Source of the DNA: Seohaeicola zhoushanensis
Lineage (GTDB): Bacteria; Pseudomonadota; Alphaproteobacteria; Rhodobacterales; Rhodobacteraceae
NCBI RefSeq assembly: GCF_014656415.1
Contig: NZ_BNCJ01000023.1
Location: forward strand, 1-61,909
Reading direction: 5' to 3'
DNA length: 61,909 nucleotides
This document shows, piece after piece, positions 1-8,477 of the stretch. The notes under the pieces are model-generated. The model did no database searches. It saw only the letters and a program-made list of their open reading frames with translations, and had not been told where the DNA came from. Numbering within the stretch: the stretch's first letter is position 1; each line of letters opens with the position of its first letter. A program made the position numbers and the translations under genes.

Positions 1-591
1 CTCTCAACGAGGGCGGCGCGGCGATTGGTGGGCAGTTGACGGCCAGCGATAGCGACGCCGGCGCGGTGCTGATTTGGTCCGGTTCGGCGGCGGGCGCTTA
101 TGGTTCGTTCACCATGAATGCGGACGGCAGCTGGAGCTATGCGCTTGGGGCCTCTGCGGAGGCGTTGAAGGCGGGGCAGGTGGTGACCGAGAGCTTTATG
201 GCGACGGTGACCGATGAACAGGGCGCGACGGCGACGGAGACGGTGATCGTGACGATCACTGGGGCCAATGACGGGCCGGTGGTGACGAGCGCTACGGCGG
301 ATGCGCGAGGCGCTCTCAACGAGGGCGGCGCGGCGATTGGCGGGCAGTTGACCGCCAGCGACAACGACGCCGGTGCGGTGCTGACCTGGTCCGGTTCGGC
401 GGCAGGCGCTTATGGTTCGTTCACCATGAACGCGGATGGCAGCTGGAGCTATGCGCTCGGGGCCGCGGCCGAGGCGCTGAAGGCGGGGCAGGTGGTGACC
501 GAGAGCTTTACGGCGACGGTGACCGACGACCAGGGCGCGACGGCGACGGAAGTCGTGAAGATCACGGTGACCGGCACGAACGATGGCCCTG
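1..591 (+). repeat. Tandem 312-bp coding repeat (VCBS units)
   Basis: The sequence starting at base 1 (CTCTCAACGAGGGCGGCGCG) recurs at base 313 with only scattered differences, giving a 312-bp period (104 codons). Copy 1 covers 1-312 and copy 2 covers 313 to about 591, after which the similarity to the next repeat is only at protein level. The left window edge falls at a unit boundary, so more copies probably continue upstream. Confidence 0.9.
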
Positions 592-2393
592 TCGCGTTGA
601 ACGTCAGCACGCAGACCGATCAGGACAACAGCGTGAGCGGCACCCTGACGGCGACGGACATCGACAACGGAGCCACGCTCGTATTCGCGCTGGGGGCGGA
701 TGGGCCGGATCACGGCTCGGTGCTGATTCAGAGTGACGGCAACTGGACCTATACGCCGGATGCCGGTTTCGCGGGCCTAGACCGGTTCGACTATACCGTG
801 ACCGACGATTTCGGCGCGGCGGTGACGCGGACGGTGACCGTGGCGGTCAATTCGGCGCCCTACAGCAATGCCGGGCAGCAGATCGTGACGCTGAACATCC
901 TGCCGGAGCCGGGTGGCCTGCCTGCCGGCAGCATCTTCGCCAATGCCAGCGACGTGAATGCCACGGCGGTCAACCTCGTCGTCACGCTCGACCGGTCGGG
1001 CAGCGTCGGGCAGACCCAGTGGACCGCCATGATCAATGCCGTCGCCGACGCGCTGGAGACCCTGGCCGACCGCTTCGACGGCGCGCTGACCGATGTGGAC
1101 GTGCAGATCATCACCTATGCGAGCTCCGCCAGGGTCGAGGGGACCTTCGATCTGAGCGACCCCGGCCTGATCCAGATGGTGCGCGCGATGCCCTATTCCG
1201 GAGGGCAGACGAACTGGACGGCGGCGCTGGAGCTGACCGAGGACTTCTTCGATGCCCAGCCGGTTGGCGAGAAGAACTTCCTCTACTTCATCACCGACGG
1301 GTCGCCCTCCAGCAACACCTGGCAGGCCGTTCTCGACAGGCTGACTGATGAGGCGACCAAGGGGTATTCCGTCGATATCGAGGCCTTTGGCGTGGGCAGC
1401 AACGTGAATTACAACACGCTGGCCCTGTTCGACGATACGCCGACCCTGTTGCAGGGGGCAGAGGATCTGACCGATGCCTTCAGCCAGACGCCGCTGTTCT
1501 CCGCCGAACTGGTCGACCTGTCGGTGACCCTGATCGCCGACGGGGTGGATCAGGGCCAGATCGCCGACGAGACCGCGGCGGGGCTGGTGCTGAGCGGCTT
1601 CAACGCCACGCTCTCGCTCGCGGATATCGACGGGTTGGTAACCTTGCTGGGCGAGGAGAACCGCTTTTCGGTTACCGGCGGGTTCGATCTCGACGGCGAC
1701 CCGACCACCGTGGAGCTGACGCTGTTCGATTCCGAGGTGCTGGGCAAGGCGGCCACGGCGCAGGATATCACCGGGAACGATGGCAGCGACCTTTTGTTCG
1801 GCAGCGATGAGGCCGACAGCCTGAGCGGGGGCGCCGGCAATGACGTGATGCTGGGCTATGGCGGGGACGATACCTTCGTGACCGGCGCGGGCGCCGATAC
1901 CGTTCTGGGCGGCGCGGGCGATGACCTGATCGTGGTCGACAGTTTCGACGGGCTGACCGGCGGGCGGCAGGAAACGCTCGACGGCGGTGACGGTCGGGAC
2001 GTGTTGCGGATCGACCTCGGCGGAGACCTGACGGCGGATTACATGTCGCTGGTCGATCTCTCGGGGATCGAGGCGCTGGATATGGCCAATGGACAGGCGA
2101 ATACGGTCGAGCTGACGATTGCCGACCTGCTGGGCATGTCCGGTGACCAGGACGATGCGCTGGCCGGGCTGCTGGGCGAGGATATCGGGCAGAGCCTGAC
2201 GATCTACGGCGATGCCAGCGACAGCGTCACGCTGGTTGGCGAGGCCGGAGGTCAATTCCAGGCGACCGGCGCGCAGGTCGTGGATGCGGGCGGGGCGGTG
2301 CTGGATATCTACCAGTATACCCAGGGCAGCGATGTGCTGCACACGCTGGCGGTCGACGCTGACGTTGCGGTGTCGATGCAGCCCGCGGCCTGA
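1..2393 (+). CDS. VCBS/vWA/RTX secreted adhesin-like protein, 5' end outside window
   Basis: The frame is open at base 3, so the N-terminus lies upstream and 796 residues are visible. In order they hold two near-identical VCBS (cadherin-like) repeats of about 104 residues, a third more divergent repeat ending near residue 285, a von Willebrand A domain with a MIDAS motif (DRSGS) near residues 335-530, and glycine/aspartate-rich RTX nonapeptides (GGAGNDVMLG, GGAGDDLIV) near 605-655. The acidic C-terminus of about 150 residues lacks further repeats, as expected for a type I secretion signal. Proteins of this plan are exported by T1SS ABC exporters, fold in external calcium and usually act in adhesion or biofilm formation. 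No exporter gene is visible here. The stop codon lies in one arm of an inverted repeat shared with the convergent neighbour. The general class is well supported; the ligand is unknown. Confidence 0.88.
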   Translation, partial: LNEGGAAIGGQLTASDSDAGAVLIWSGSAAGAYGSFTMNADGSWSYALGASAEALKAGQVVTESFMATVTDEQGATATETVIVTITGANDGPVVTSATADARGALNEGGAAIGGQLTASDNDAGAVLTWSGSAAGAYGSFTMNADGSWSYALGAAAEALKAGQVVTESFTATVTDDQGATATEVVKITVTGTNDGPVALNVSTQTDQDNSVSGTLTATDIDNGATLVFALGADGPDHGSVLIQSDGNWTYTPDAGFAGLDRFDYTVTDDFGAAVTRTVTVAVNSAPYSNAGQQIVTLNILPEPGGLPAGSIFANASDVNATAVNLVVTLDRSGSVGQTQWTAMINAVADALETLADRFDGALTDVDVQIITYASSARVEGTFDLSDPGLIQMVRAMPYSGGQTNWTAALELTEDFFDAQPVGEKNFLYFITDGSPSSNTWQAVLDRLTDEATKGYSVDIEAFGVGSNVNYNTLALFDDTPTLLQGAEDLTDAFSQTPLFSAELVDLSVTLIADGVDQGQIADETAAGLVLSGFNATLSLADIDGLVTLLGEENRFSVTGGFDLDGDPTTVELTLFDSEVLGKAATAQDITGNDGSDLLFGSDEADSLSGGAGNDVMLGYGGDDTFVTGAGADTVLGGAGDDLIVVDSFDGLTGGRQETLDGGDGRDVLRIDLGGDLTADYMSLVDLSGIEALDMANGQANTVELTIADLLGMSGDQDDALAGLLGEDIGQSLTIYGDASDSVTLVGEAGGQFQATGAQVVDAGGAVLDIYQYTQGSDVLHTLAVDADVAVSMQPAA

Positions 2394-2408
2394 CCGGGGC
2401 TCCGGTCA
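2391..2408. terminator. Inverted repeat spanning two convergent stop codons
   Basis: TGACCGG (2391-2397) and CCGGTCA (2402-2408) form a perfect 7-bp stem with a 4-base loop. The left TGA is the stop of the RTX gene and the right TCA is the complement of the stop of the convergent AsnC gene. There is no T-tract on either side, so termination activity is an inference. Confidence 0.45.
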
Positions 2409-2876
2409 GGCGGTCAGCTCGCCAAGCGGCACGGTGGTTGCGACCCGCACGCGCTCCAGCGCGAAGAAGGAGTTGACGCCGCGCAGGCGAATGCTCGACG
2501 TGAGCTTTTCGTAGAACCTGTCGAAGGCCGCCATGTCGGGCACGATGACCCGCAGCAGGTAATCGTAGGTGCCGGCGAGGCGATAGACGTCGCGCACCGG
2601 CGGCAAGGCATCGGCCACGGCGAGAAATTCGCGATGCCAGGCGGCGCTGTGCTCGGCGGCCTCGATCATGACAAAGGCGGTCAGCGACAGGCCGAGCGCG
2701 TCGGGGTCGAGCAGGGCGACACGGGAGCGTATGACGCCGGACTCCTCGTGCTTCTGGATGCGTTTCCAGCAAGGCGTCTGGGACAGCCCGACCCGGTCGG
2801 CGATGCGAGCCACGGACATGGTGGCATCCTTCTGCAGCAGGTCGAGGATGTTCAGGTCGATCCGGTCAAAGCTCAT
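2406..2876 (-). CDS. Lrp/AsnC family transcriptional regulator
   Basis: A 156-residue protein of the usual length for the feast/famine family. The N-terminus (FDRIDLNILDLLQKDATMSV) begins a winged helix-turn-helix at about residues 4-60, followed by a RAM/AsnC ligand-binding beta-alpha domain (YRLAGTYDYLLRVIVPDM). Such proteins bind amino acids and act as octameric local or global regulators. It is convergent with the RTX gene and divergent from the Rrf2 gene, with about 160 bases between the two regulators. Its target is not evident; family members commonly regulate an adjacent divergent gene, but no amino-acid gene adjoins it here. Confidence 0.92.
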   Translation of the reverse strand: MSFDRIDLNILDLLQKDATMSVARIADRVGLSQTPCWKRIQKHEESGVIRSRVALLDPDALGLSLTAFVMIEAAEHSAAWHREFLAVADALPPVRDVYRLAGTYDYLLRVIVPDMAAFDRFYEKLTSSIRLRGVNSFFALERVRVATTVPLGELTA

Positions 2877-3036
2877 GGTGCCACCCTGGTTTGGTCTGCG
2901 CGAGTCGGGCGGATGATGCCATATTTCAACAAAATGTCGATCATGTTTATCGTGTTATTATTCAAGGCTCGCGATTTCCGCCGATGATGCTAATGTTGAC
3001 CGTGATAGTCGCGCTTTCGGGGCAGCCTGCCGCACC

Positions 3037-3504
3037 ATGATCACGCACAAGACGAAATACGCCCTCAAGGCACTGATGGTGATGGCCGACGAGAGGGCGG
3101 CCGGTGCCGAGGCGCTGCGCATCGAGGATATCGCCGAGCGGTCGGGCGCGCCGAAGCGGTTCCTCGAGCATATTCTCCTCGATCTCAAGCGGGCAGGCCT
3201 GATCGGCAGCCGGCGGGGGCGGAACGGCGGCTATGAGCTGATCAAGGAGGCCAGGCGCGTCTCGCTGGCCGAGGTGCTGCGCCTGATCGACGGGCCGCTG
3301 GCGCCGTTGCCCTGCCTGTCGCGGCGGGCCTATCAGCCCTGCGAGGATTGCAAGGACGAGCTGAACTGCCGGGTGAGGGCGGTTTTCGGCGGGTTCTATG
3401 CCTCGTACATCCTGATGATCGAATCGCTGACCCTGGCGGATCTGATGGAGGATTCACGCCCGCTGGAGCGGTTTGCGCTGCCGGGCGGCGTGGCTGGGGA
3501 ATGA
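3037..3504 (+). CDS. Rrf2 family transcriptional regulator with clustered cysteines
   Basis: 155 residues starting MITHKTKYALKALMVMA, the typical Rrf2 winged-helix opening, with the wing and recognition helix at about residues 28-70. Four cysteines (C93, C102, C105, C111) occupy the loop where IscR, NsrR and RirA bind an Fe-S cluster, so cluster-based sensing of iron, NO or redox state is likely from family knowledge. Which subfamily it belongs to cannot be settled by eye. The region upstream (about 2945-2965) contains ATCGTGTTATTA, resembling a half of the dyad found just downstream of the gene, which suggests autoregulation and control of the next gene. Confidence 0.9.
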   Translation: MITHKTKYALKALMVMADERAAGAEALRIEDIAERSGAPKRFLEHILLDLKRAGLIGSRRGRNGGYELIKEARRVSLAEVLRLIDGPLAPLPCLSRRAYQPCEDCKDELNCRVRAVFGGFYASYILMIESLTLADLMEDSRPLERFALPGGVAGE

Positions 3505-3543
3505 TCCACTAAATACACGACCGAAAAGGGCGTGATTTTTCCG

Positions 3544-3574
3544 TTGATAAACACGACTGATCGTGTCGTAATTA
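3544..3574 (+). promoter_or_regulatory. Candidate Rrf2 operator within a promoter
   Basis: ACACGA (3551-3556) CTGA TCGTGT (3561-3566) is a perfect 6-4-6 inverted repeat. It lies between a -35-like TTGATA (3544-3549) and a -10-like CGTAAT/TAATTA (3567-3574), with 17-19 bases between them. A related half, AATACACGACCGA, occurs about 30 bases upstream. The arrangement suits repression by a bound regulator, and the adjacent Rrf2 protein is the obvious candidate. The promoter reads toward the small membrane protein at 3676. Confidence 0.5.
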
Positions 3575-3675
3575 CCTTGTCAGGAGATGGAACCTCCCGC
3601 TGTGCGGAGCGCCACCCGATCCGCAAGGGACGTCCGTCTCCTGGCACGAAACCAAGGCTCGCCGGAGGTAGACAG

Positions 3676-4071
3676 ATGTTCCATTCCATCTCGATCGGAC
3701 TGCACGCGCCCGTCCTGGGCGAGGTTATCACCCCGATTTGGTCAGACCCCGCTGCAACTGCGGCCATCGCCGAAACGCGCGCCGCCTGCCATTGCGCCGA
3801 TGAGAGCCGGCTGCCGTCGGGGAGCGGGATCGTGATTGCAGCCCTCTGCGGGATTGTCGGACTTGCCGGCGGCGTGGCGGTCTGGGTATCGGGCGCAGGG
3901 TGGGGCTGGGCCGTTCTGGCCTGGATGGCTGCCGGGCCGCTGGCCCTGGCGGTCTATGCCACACTTTCCGTTTTCAGTCGCGGCAACCCTGCGCCTTGCC
4001 AGCCGGAGCGCTGCCGGTCCGGCTGGTCGCGCGCCGAGATCGGCGCGCTGTCGGGCTGGCCGAGTTTCTGA
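3676..4071 (+). CDS. Small hypothetical membrane protein
   Basis: 131 residues, not recognised. The start is set by a strong ribosome binding site (GGAGG, 7 bases upstream of ATG). The first 55 residues are soluble-looking, with a CHC pair near residue 36. Two hydrophobic segments follow (GSGIVIAALCGIVGLAGGVA and the stretch starting GWAVLAWMAAG), then a C-terminal tail with two more cysteines (PCQPERC). The cysteines could bind a metal or a cofactor, but this is a guess. It follows the Rrf2 gene behind a candidate Rrf2 operator and an approximately 100-base leader that can form a small hairpin (TGCGGA at 3603-3608 with TCCGCA at 3620-3625). A role linked to the Rrf2 signal is inferred only from position. 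Confidence 0.6.
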   Translation: MFHSISIGLHAPVLGEVITPIWSDPAATAAIAETRAACHCADESRLPSGSGIVIAALCGIVGLAGGVAVWVSGAGWGWAVLAWMAAGPLALAVYATLSVFSRGNPAPCQPERCRSGWSRAEIGALSGWPSF

Positions 4072-4097
4072 TCCCGACCGGCAGCGGTGCGGCGGTT

Positions 4098-5825
4098 TCA
4101 GACCGCCGACAGCTTGCGTCCGGCTTCGGGGGCGAGTTTCTGCCAGGCGTCGTATTGCGACAGGAAGACCTCGCCGTTCAGGTCGGACAGCAGGTGCGAG
4201 AGCTTGAGTCGGTCCATCACCGGGCCCTTCACCTCGGACAGGTGCAACCCGATGCCCATGTCGCGCAGGCGGTGGTTGATCGCCTCGAGGCTTTCGAGCG
4301 CCGAGAAGTCGACATCGTTCACCGCCGAGAACATCAGCACTACGTTGCGGATGGCGCAGCCCTCGGTCACGCGCTTCTGGATCAGGTCCTCGAGGAAGCG
4401 GGCGTTGACGAAATAGAGGCTCTCGTCGACGCGCAGGGTGACGAGGCTGGGGTCGGTCAGCACCTTGTGGCGGTTGATGTTGCGGAAGTGCTGGGTGCCG
4501 GGGACAAGGCCCACCTCGGCCACATGGGGGCGCGAGGTCTTGTAGAGGTGAAGCAGCACCGACAGGCCGACGCCCGAGGCGACACCGGCCTCGACGCCAA
4601 GGCCCAGCGTCAGCAGGATCGTCGCCGCGACGGCGATGAAGTCGGATTTGGCATAGCCCCAGGTCTTCTTCAGGATCGAGAAGTCGACCAGGCTCAGCAC
4701 CGCGACAATGATGGTGGCGGCCAGGGTGGCGTTGGGCAGGAAATAGACCAGCGGGGTCAGCGCCACGGCGGCGATGGCGAGACCGATGGCGGTAAAGGCC
4801 CCGGCGGCGGGGGTTTCCGCACCGGCGTCGAAGTTCACCACCGAGCGGGCAAAGCCGCCGGTGACCGGGTAGCCGCCAGTGAAGGCCGCGCCGAGGTTGG
4901 CGGCACCGAGGCCGATCAGTTCCTGGTCGGGGTCGATACGCTGGCGCTTCTTGGCGGCCAGGGTCTGGGCGACCGAGACGCTTTCGACAAAGCCGATGAC
5001 CGAGATCAGGATGGCCGGGACCAGCAGCTTGCCCAGCAGGTCGGGCGAGAGGCCGGGCAGGGTGAAGGGCGGCAGGCTTTGCGGCACCTCGCCGACGATC
5101 CTGACGCCATGCGCCCCCAGGTCGAAGGCCCAGACCGCCAACGTCGTGACCACGACCGCCGCGACCGGCCCCGCCTTGGCGGCGATATCGGTAAGCAGCG
5201 CAGGCGTGCCGAGGCGCTTGAGCGCGGGCTTCAGGCCCTTGCGGACCCAGAACAGGAAGGCGGTGGCCGTGACGCCGATCAGCAGCGTGATCCAGTTGGT
5301 TTCGTCCAGGTGGCTGAAGATCGCGCCGAGCATCTCGGGCAGGGTGTGGCCACCGGCGCCGATCCCGAGGATGTGCTTGAGCTGGCTGGTGGCGATCAGG
5401 ATGCCCGAGGCCGTGATGAAGCCGGCGATGACCGGGTGGCTGAGGAAATTGGCGAGGAAGCCGAGGCGCAGCACACCCAGCAGCACGAGGAAGCCGCCCG
5501 ACAGGAAGGCCAGCGTGAGCGCCGCGACGGCATAGCCGGCGGTGCCCTGTTCCGCCACCTGCGCCACCGCCGAGGCGGTCAGCAGCGAGACCACGGCGAC
5601 GGGACCGACCGCCAGCGCCCGGCTGGTGCCGAAGATCGCGTAGAGCAGGATCGGGGCGATCGAGGCATAGATGCCCGCTTCGGGCGGGAGGCCCGCCAGC
5701 AGCGCATAGGCCAGCGACTGCGGGATCAGCATGATCGTGACGATCACCGCTGCGATCAGGTCATTTGACAGCGCCTGGCGGTCGTAGGTCCGGCCCCAGT
5801 CGAGGATCGGCAGGTATTTGTGCAT
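4098..5825 (-). CDS. SulP family anion transporter with STAS domain
   Basis: 575 residues. The start MHKYLPILDWGRTYDR is chosen because the SulP N-terminal signature follows at once (IVTIMLIPQSLAYALLAGLP); the reading frame upstream of it overlaps the preceding gene out of frame. About 10-12 hydrophobic segments span residues 25-410, and a cytoplasmic STAS domain occupies the last 130 residues. The family exchanges sulfate, bicarbonate or other anions. As the last gene after persulfide oxidation enzymes, it may export sulfite or sulfate made by them; this is inferred from context. The stop codon falls inside a hairpin (CGGCGGT 4090-4096, ACCGCCG 4102-4108) that may end the operon transcript. 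Confidence 0.9.
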   Translation of the reverse strand: MHKYLPILDWGRTYDRQALSNDLIAAVIVTIMLIPQSLAYALLAGLPPEAGIYASIAPILLYAIFGTSRALAVGPVAVVSLLTASAVAQVAEQGTAGYAVAALTLAFLSGGFLVLLGVLRLGFLANFLSHPVIAGFITASGILIATSQLKHILGIGAGGHTLPEMLGAIFSHLDETNWITLLIGVTATAFLFWVRKGLKPALKRLGTPALLTDIAAKAGPVAAVVVTTLAVWAFDLGAHGVRIVGEVPQSLPPFTLPGLSPDLLGKLLVPAILISVIGFVESVSVAQTLAAKKRQRIDPDQELIGLGAANLGAAFTGGYPVTGGFARSVVNFDAGAETPAAGAFTAIGLAIAAVALTPLVYFLPNATLAATIIVAVLSLVDFSILKKTWGYAKSDFIAVAATILLTLGLGVEAGVASGVGLSVLLHLYKTSRPHVAEVGLVPGTQHFRNINRHKVLTDPSLVTLRVDESLYFVNARFLEDLIQKRVTEGCAIRNVVLMFSAVNDVDFSALESLEAINHRLRDMGIGLHLSEVKGPVMDRLKLSHLLSDLNGEVFLSQYDAWQKLAPEAGRKLSAV

Positions 5826-5878
5826 TGCGGTCAGTCTCTTGCGGGCGGCCCTTGGCGGCCGCCCGGTTTGTGGGTGCC

Positions 5879-7558
5879 TCAGCGCGAGGCGACTTCGAGC
5901 TTCTCGGGGCGGGCCAGCCATTCCTTGCCGCGCAGCATCGCCTTCCAGTAGATCGGCGGCAACATCCTTTCCTTCAGGAACCAGGCGGCGCGGGTCGGTT
6001 TGGTGCCGTCGAGCAGGAAGGTCGGGAAGCTGGGTTTCAGCACGCCGCCATAGCCGAATTCGGCCAGCACGATCTTGCCGCGCTCCACCGTCAGCGGGCA
6101 CGAGCCGTAACCGTCGTATTGCGCCACGGCCGAGTGGCCGTCGATATCGGCGGCGATGTTCTCGGCCACGGTGGGGGCCTGCTTGCGCGCGGCTGCTGCC
6201 GTCTTGGCATTGGGCGCGTTCATCACGTCGCCCAGCGACCAGATGTTGTCATAACTCTTGTGGCGCAGGGTGGCCTGGTCGACGTCGACCCAGCCCGCCG
6301 CGTCGGCCAGCGGCGAGACGCGGATGAAGTCGGGCGCGGTCTGTGGCGGGCAGACGTGCATCATGTCGAATTCGACCTTGACCTCGGTGGGCTCAGTGTC
6401 GGGTTTGGAGACCTTGAAGGTGGCGGTCTTGGCAGGGCCGTCGACGGCGGTGAGGTTGTTGAAGAAGTTCAGCGTGACGTCGTATTTCGCGATGTATTCC
6501 ATCAGGGCGGGGACATAGTCCTTCACCCCGAAGAGCACGCCGCCGGCGTTCATGAACTGGATGTCGATGTCCTTCAGGACGCCGCGGCGGTACCAGGCAT
6601 CGCCCGAGAGATACATCGCCTTCTGCGGCGCGCCGGCGCATTTGATCGGCATCGGCGGCTGGGTGAACAGCGCGCGGCCCCGGTTGAGGCCCTGGACCTG
6701 CTGCCAGGTATAGGGCGCCAGGTCATAGCGGTAGTTCGAGGTGACGCCGTTGCGGCCGAGCGTTTCCTCCAGCCCCTCGACAGCGGCCCAGTCGAGCTTG
6801 AGGCCGGGGCAGACCACAAGGCGGGTGTATTTCACCACGCGGCAACCGTCGAGGATGACGGCGTTGTTGGCCGGCTCGAAGGCGGCAACGGCGGCCTTGA
6901 TCCACTTCACCCCGCGCGGGATCAGCGAGCCCATGGTGCGCGCCGTGGTCGCGGCATCGAAGATGCCGCCGCCGACCATGGTCCAGCCGGGCTGATAGTA
7001 GTGGATGTCGGCCGGGTCGATGATGGCAATCGAAAGGCCGGGCTTGCGCGCGTGCAGGCTGGCGGCGACCGAGATGCCGCCGGCGCCGCCGCCGACGATC
7101 ACCACGTCGAAGCTGGCATCGCCGGTGTCGGTCGGGGTCTTGCCGCCATTGGCGATGCGGCGCGCCACGCCGTTCATGTCATAGCCGGCGGCCTTGGCGG
7201 CGGCGAGGATCTCGGGCATCGGCCGGGTCCTGGCCTGGTGGAAGGACCAGAGCGTGACCGAGCGCGTGCCGCTGCGGCAATAGGCGTGCAGCGGGTGGGG
7301 CAGTTCCTCGAGCGCCGCGCCGAAGGCATCGACGTCGGCATCGGTGACCATGCCGGCCTTGATCGGGACGTAGCGGGCCTCGATCCCGGCCTCCTTGGCG
7401 GCGGCTTCGATCTCGTCGAAGGTCGGCTGGTCGGCGCCTTCGCCATCGGGGCGGTTGCAGATGATCGACCGCACGCCGCGCGCCTTCAGCGCGGCGATAT
7501 CGGCCGGGGTGATCTGCGGGCTGACGGTGATGCGCGGGGTGAGCTGCTTGAGATCCAT
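5879..7558 (-). CDS. DUF442 sulfurtransferase/phosphatase-like domain fused to sulfide:quinone oxidoreductase-like flavoprotein
   Basis: 559 residues starting MDLKQLTPRITVSPQI. Residues 1-110 are a DUF442 (TIGR01244) domain with the Cys-x5-Arg loop HAYCRSGTRS (Cys94), related to tyrosine phosphatases and rhodanese-like enzymes. Residues 150-559 are a pyridine-nucleotide-disulfide-type flavoprotein with the FAD fingerprint VIVGGGAGG (from about 154), resembling type II/III sulfide:quinone oxidoreductases. SQRs oxidise sulfide at the membrane and pass electrons to quinone, yielding persulfide; the fused domain may carry the sulfane sulfur. The next enzyme, a persulfide-dioxygenase-like protein, is encoded just upstream (11 bases between genes). 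The same DUF442 domain is fused to the dioxygenase in the Blh proteins of some other bacteria, so here the fusion partner differs. Confidence 0.88.
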   Translation of the reverse strand: MDLKQLTPRITVSPQITPADIAALKARGVRSIICNRPDGEGADQPTFDEIEAAAKEAGIEARYVPIKAGMVTDADVDAFGAALEELPHPLHAYCRSGTRSVTLWSFHQARTRPMPEILAAAKAAGYDMNGVARRIANGGKTPTDTGDASFDVVIVGGGAGGISVAASLHARKPGLSIAIIDPADIHYYQPGWTMVGGGIFDAATTARTMGSLIPRGVKWIKAAVAAFEPANNAVILDGCRVVKYTRLVVCPGLKLDWAAVEGLEETLGRNGVTSNYRYDLAPYTWQQVQGLNRGRALFTQPPMPIKCAGAPQKAMYLSGDAWYRRGVLKDIDIQFMNAGGVLFGVKDYVPALMEYIAKYDVTLNFFNNLTAVDGPAKTATFKVSKPDTEPTEVKVEFDMMHVCPPQTAPDFIRVSPLADAAGWVDVDQATLRHKSYDNIWSLGDVMNAPNAKTAAAARKQAPTVAENIAADIDGHSAVAQYDGYGSCPLTVERGKIVLAEFGYGGVLKPSFPTFLLDGTKPTRAAWFLKERMLPPIYWKAMLRGKEWLARPEKLEVASR

Positions 7559-7569
7559 GGCGACGGCTT

Positions 7570-8454
7570 TCAGAGCGTGTTGACCGGAACCTTGAGCATC
7601 GGGCGGCCGTCCCTGTCCTTGGGAACGGCCCCGGCGCGCATGTTCACCTGGAGCGAGGGGATGATGAGGCGCGGCATGGCCAAGGTGGCGTCGCGCTCGG
7701 TGCGGAAGCGGACGAAGTCTTCCTTGGACTTGCCGCCGCCCACGTGGATGTTGTGCGCCTTCTCCTCGCCGACCGTTGTCTCCCAGCGGATCTCGCGGCC
7801 GTTCGGGCCATAGTCGTGGCACATGAACAGGCGCATGTCGTCGGGCAGGGCCAGCACCTTCTGGATGCTGTCATAGAGCGTGCCGGCATCGCCACCGGGA
7901 AAGTCGGCGCGGGCCGAGCCGCCGTCGGGCATGAACAGGGTGTCGCCGACAAAGGCCGCGTCGCCCATGACATGCACCATGCAGGCGGGGGTGTGGCCGG
8001 GCGTGTAGATCGCAAAGGCTGGCATGTTGCCGATCATGTAGGTGTCGCCGTCCTCGAACAGCCGGTCGAACTGCGAGCCATCGCGCTGGAACTCGGTGCC
8101 CTCGTTGAAGACCTTCCCGAAGGTGTCCTGCACGATCATGATCTTCGAGCCGATGCCGATCTTGCCGCCCAGCTTCTGCTGGATATAGGGCGCGGCAGAG
8201 AGGTGGTCGGCGTGGACGTGGGTCTCGATGATCCATTCCAGCTTCAGACCCTGGGTTTCGACCTCGCGGATCAGCGTATCGGCATGGTCATAGGTGATCC
8301 GGCCGGCGGCATAGTCGATGTCCATGACCGAATCGACGATCGCGCAGGCGTTCGAGCTGGGATCCTTGACGATGTAGCTGATCGTGTTGGTGGCTTCGTC
8401 GAAGAAGGCCTGGACGACGGGTTTGATGTCCATGCGGACGGGATAGCTGGTCAT
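7570..8454 (-). CDS. MBL-fold metallo-hydrolase, persulfide dioxygenase-like (ETHE1/Blh type)
   Basis: 294 residues. The metal motif THVHADH (H79, H81, D83, H84) and the downstream GHTPACMVH and CHDYGPNG elements fit the ETHE1/Blh branch of metallo-beta-lactamase folds. These use a mononuclear iron to oxidise glutathione persulfide to sulfite. The gene lies between a DUF2892 gene and a DUF442-SQR fusion, the usual company of the BigR-type sulfide detoxification operon. The start MTSYPVRMDIKPVV follows a GGAGG ribosome binding site; MDIKPVV, seven codons in, is an alternative. The enzyme class is confident and the exact substrate is inferred. Confidence 0.9.
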   Translation of the reverse strand: MTSYPVRMDIKPVVQAFFDEATNTISYIVKDPSSNACAIVDSVMDIDYAAGRITYDHADTLIREVETQGLKLEWIIETHVHADHLSAAPYIQQKLGGKIGIGSKIMIVQDTFGKVFNEGTEFQRDGSQFDRLFEDGDTYMIGNMPAFAIYTPGHTPACMVHVMGDAAFVGDTLFMPDGGSARADFPGGDAGTLYDSIQKVLALPDDMRLFMCHDYGPNGREIRWETTVGEEKAHNIHVGGGKSKEDFVRFRTERDATLAMPRLIIPSLQVNMRAGAVPKDRDGRPMLKVPVNTL

Positions 8455-8477
8455 GGGGTGTCCTCCTTGGGGCGGGG

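Noticed and set aside
3590-3676. Possible riboswitch in the leader of the 3676 gene; CAGGAGAC on the opposite strand recalls a cobalamin box
   Set aside because: The rest of the cobalamin core is absent and the orientation is wrong for the gene; only a 6-bp hairpin is seen.
3900-5768. Long plus-strand frame opposite the SulP gene, and similar ones at 5765-7813, 9590-11440 and 12423-12896
   Set aside because: They mirror well-identified minus-strand genes and show only low-complexity composition (runs of G, D, R, Q).
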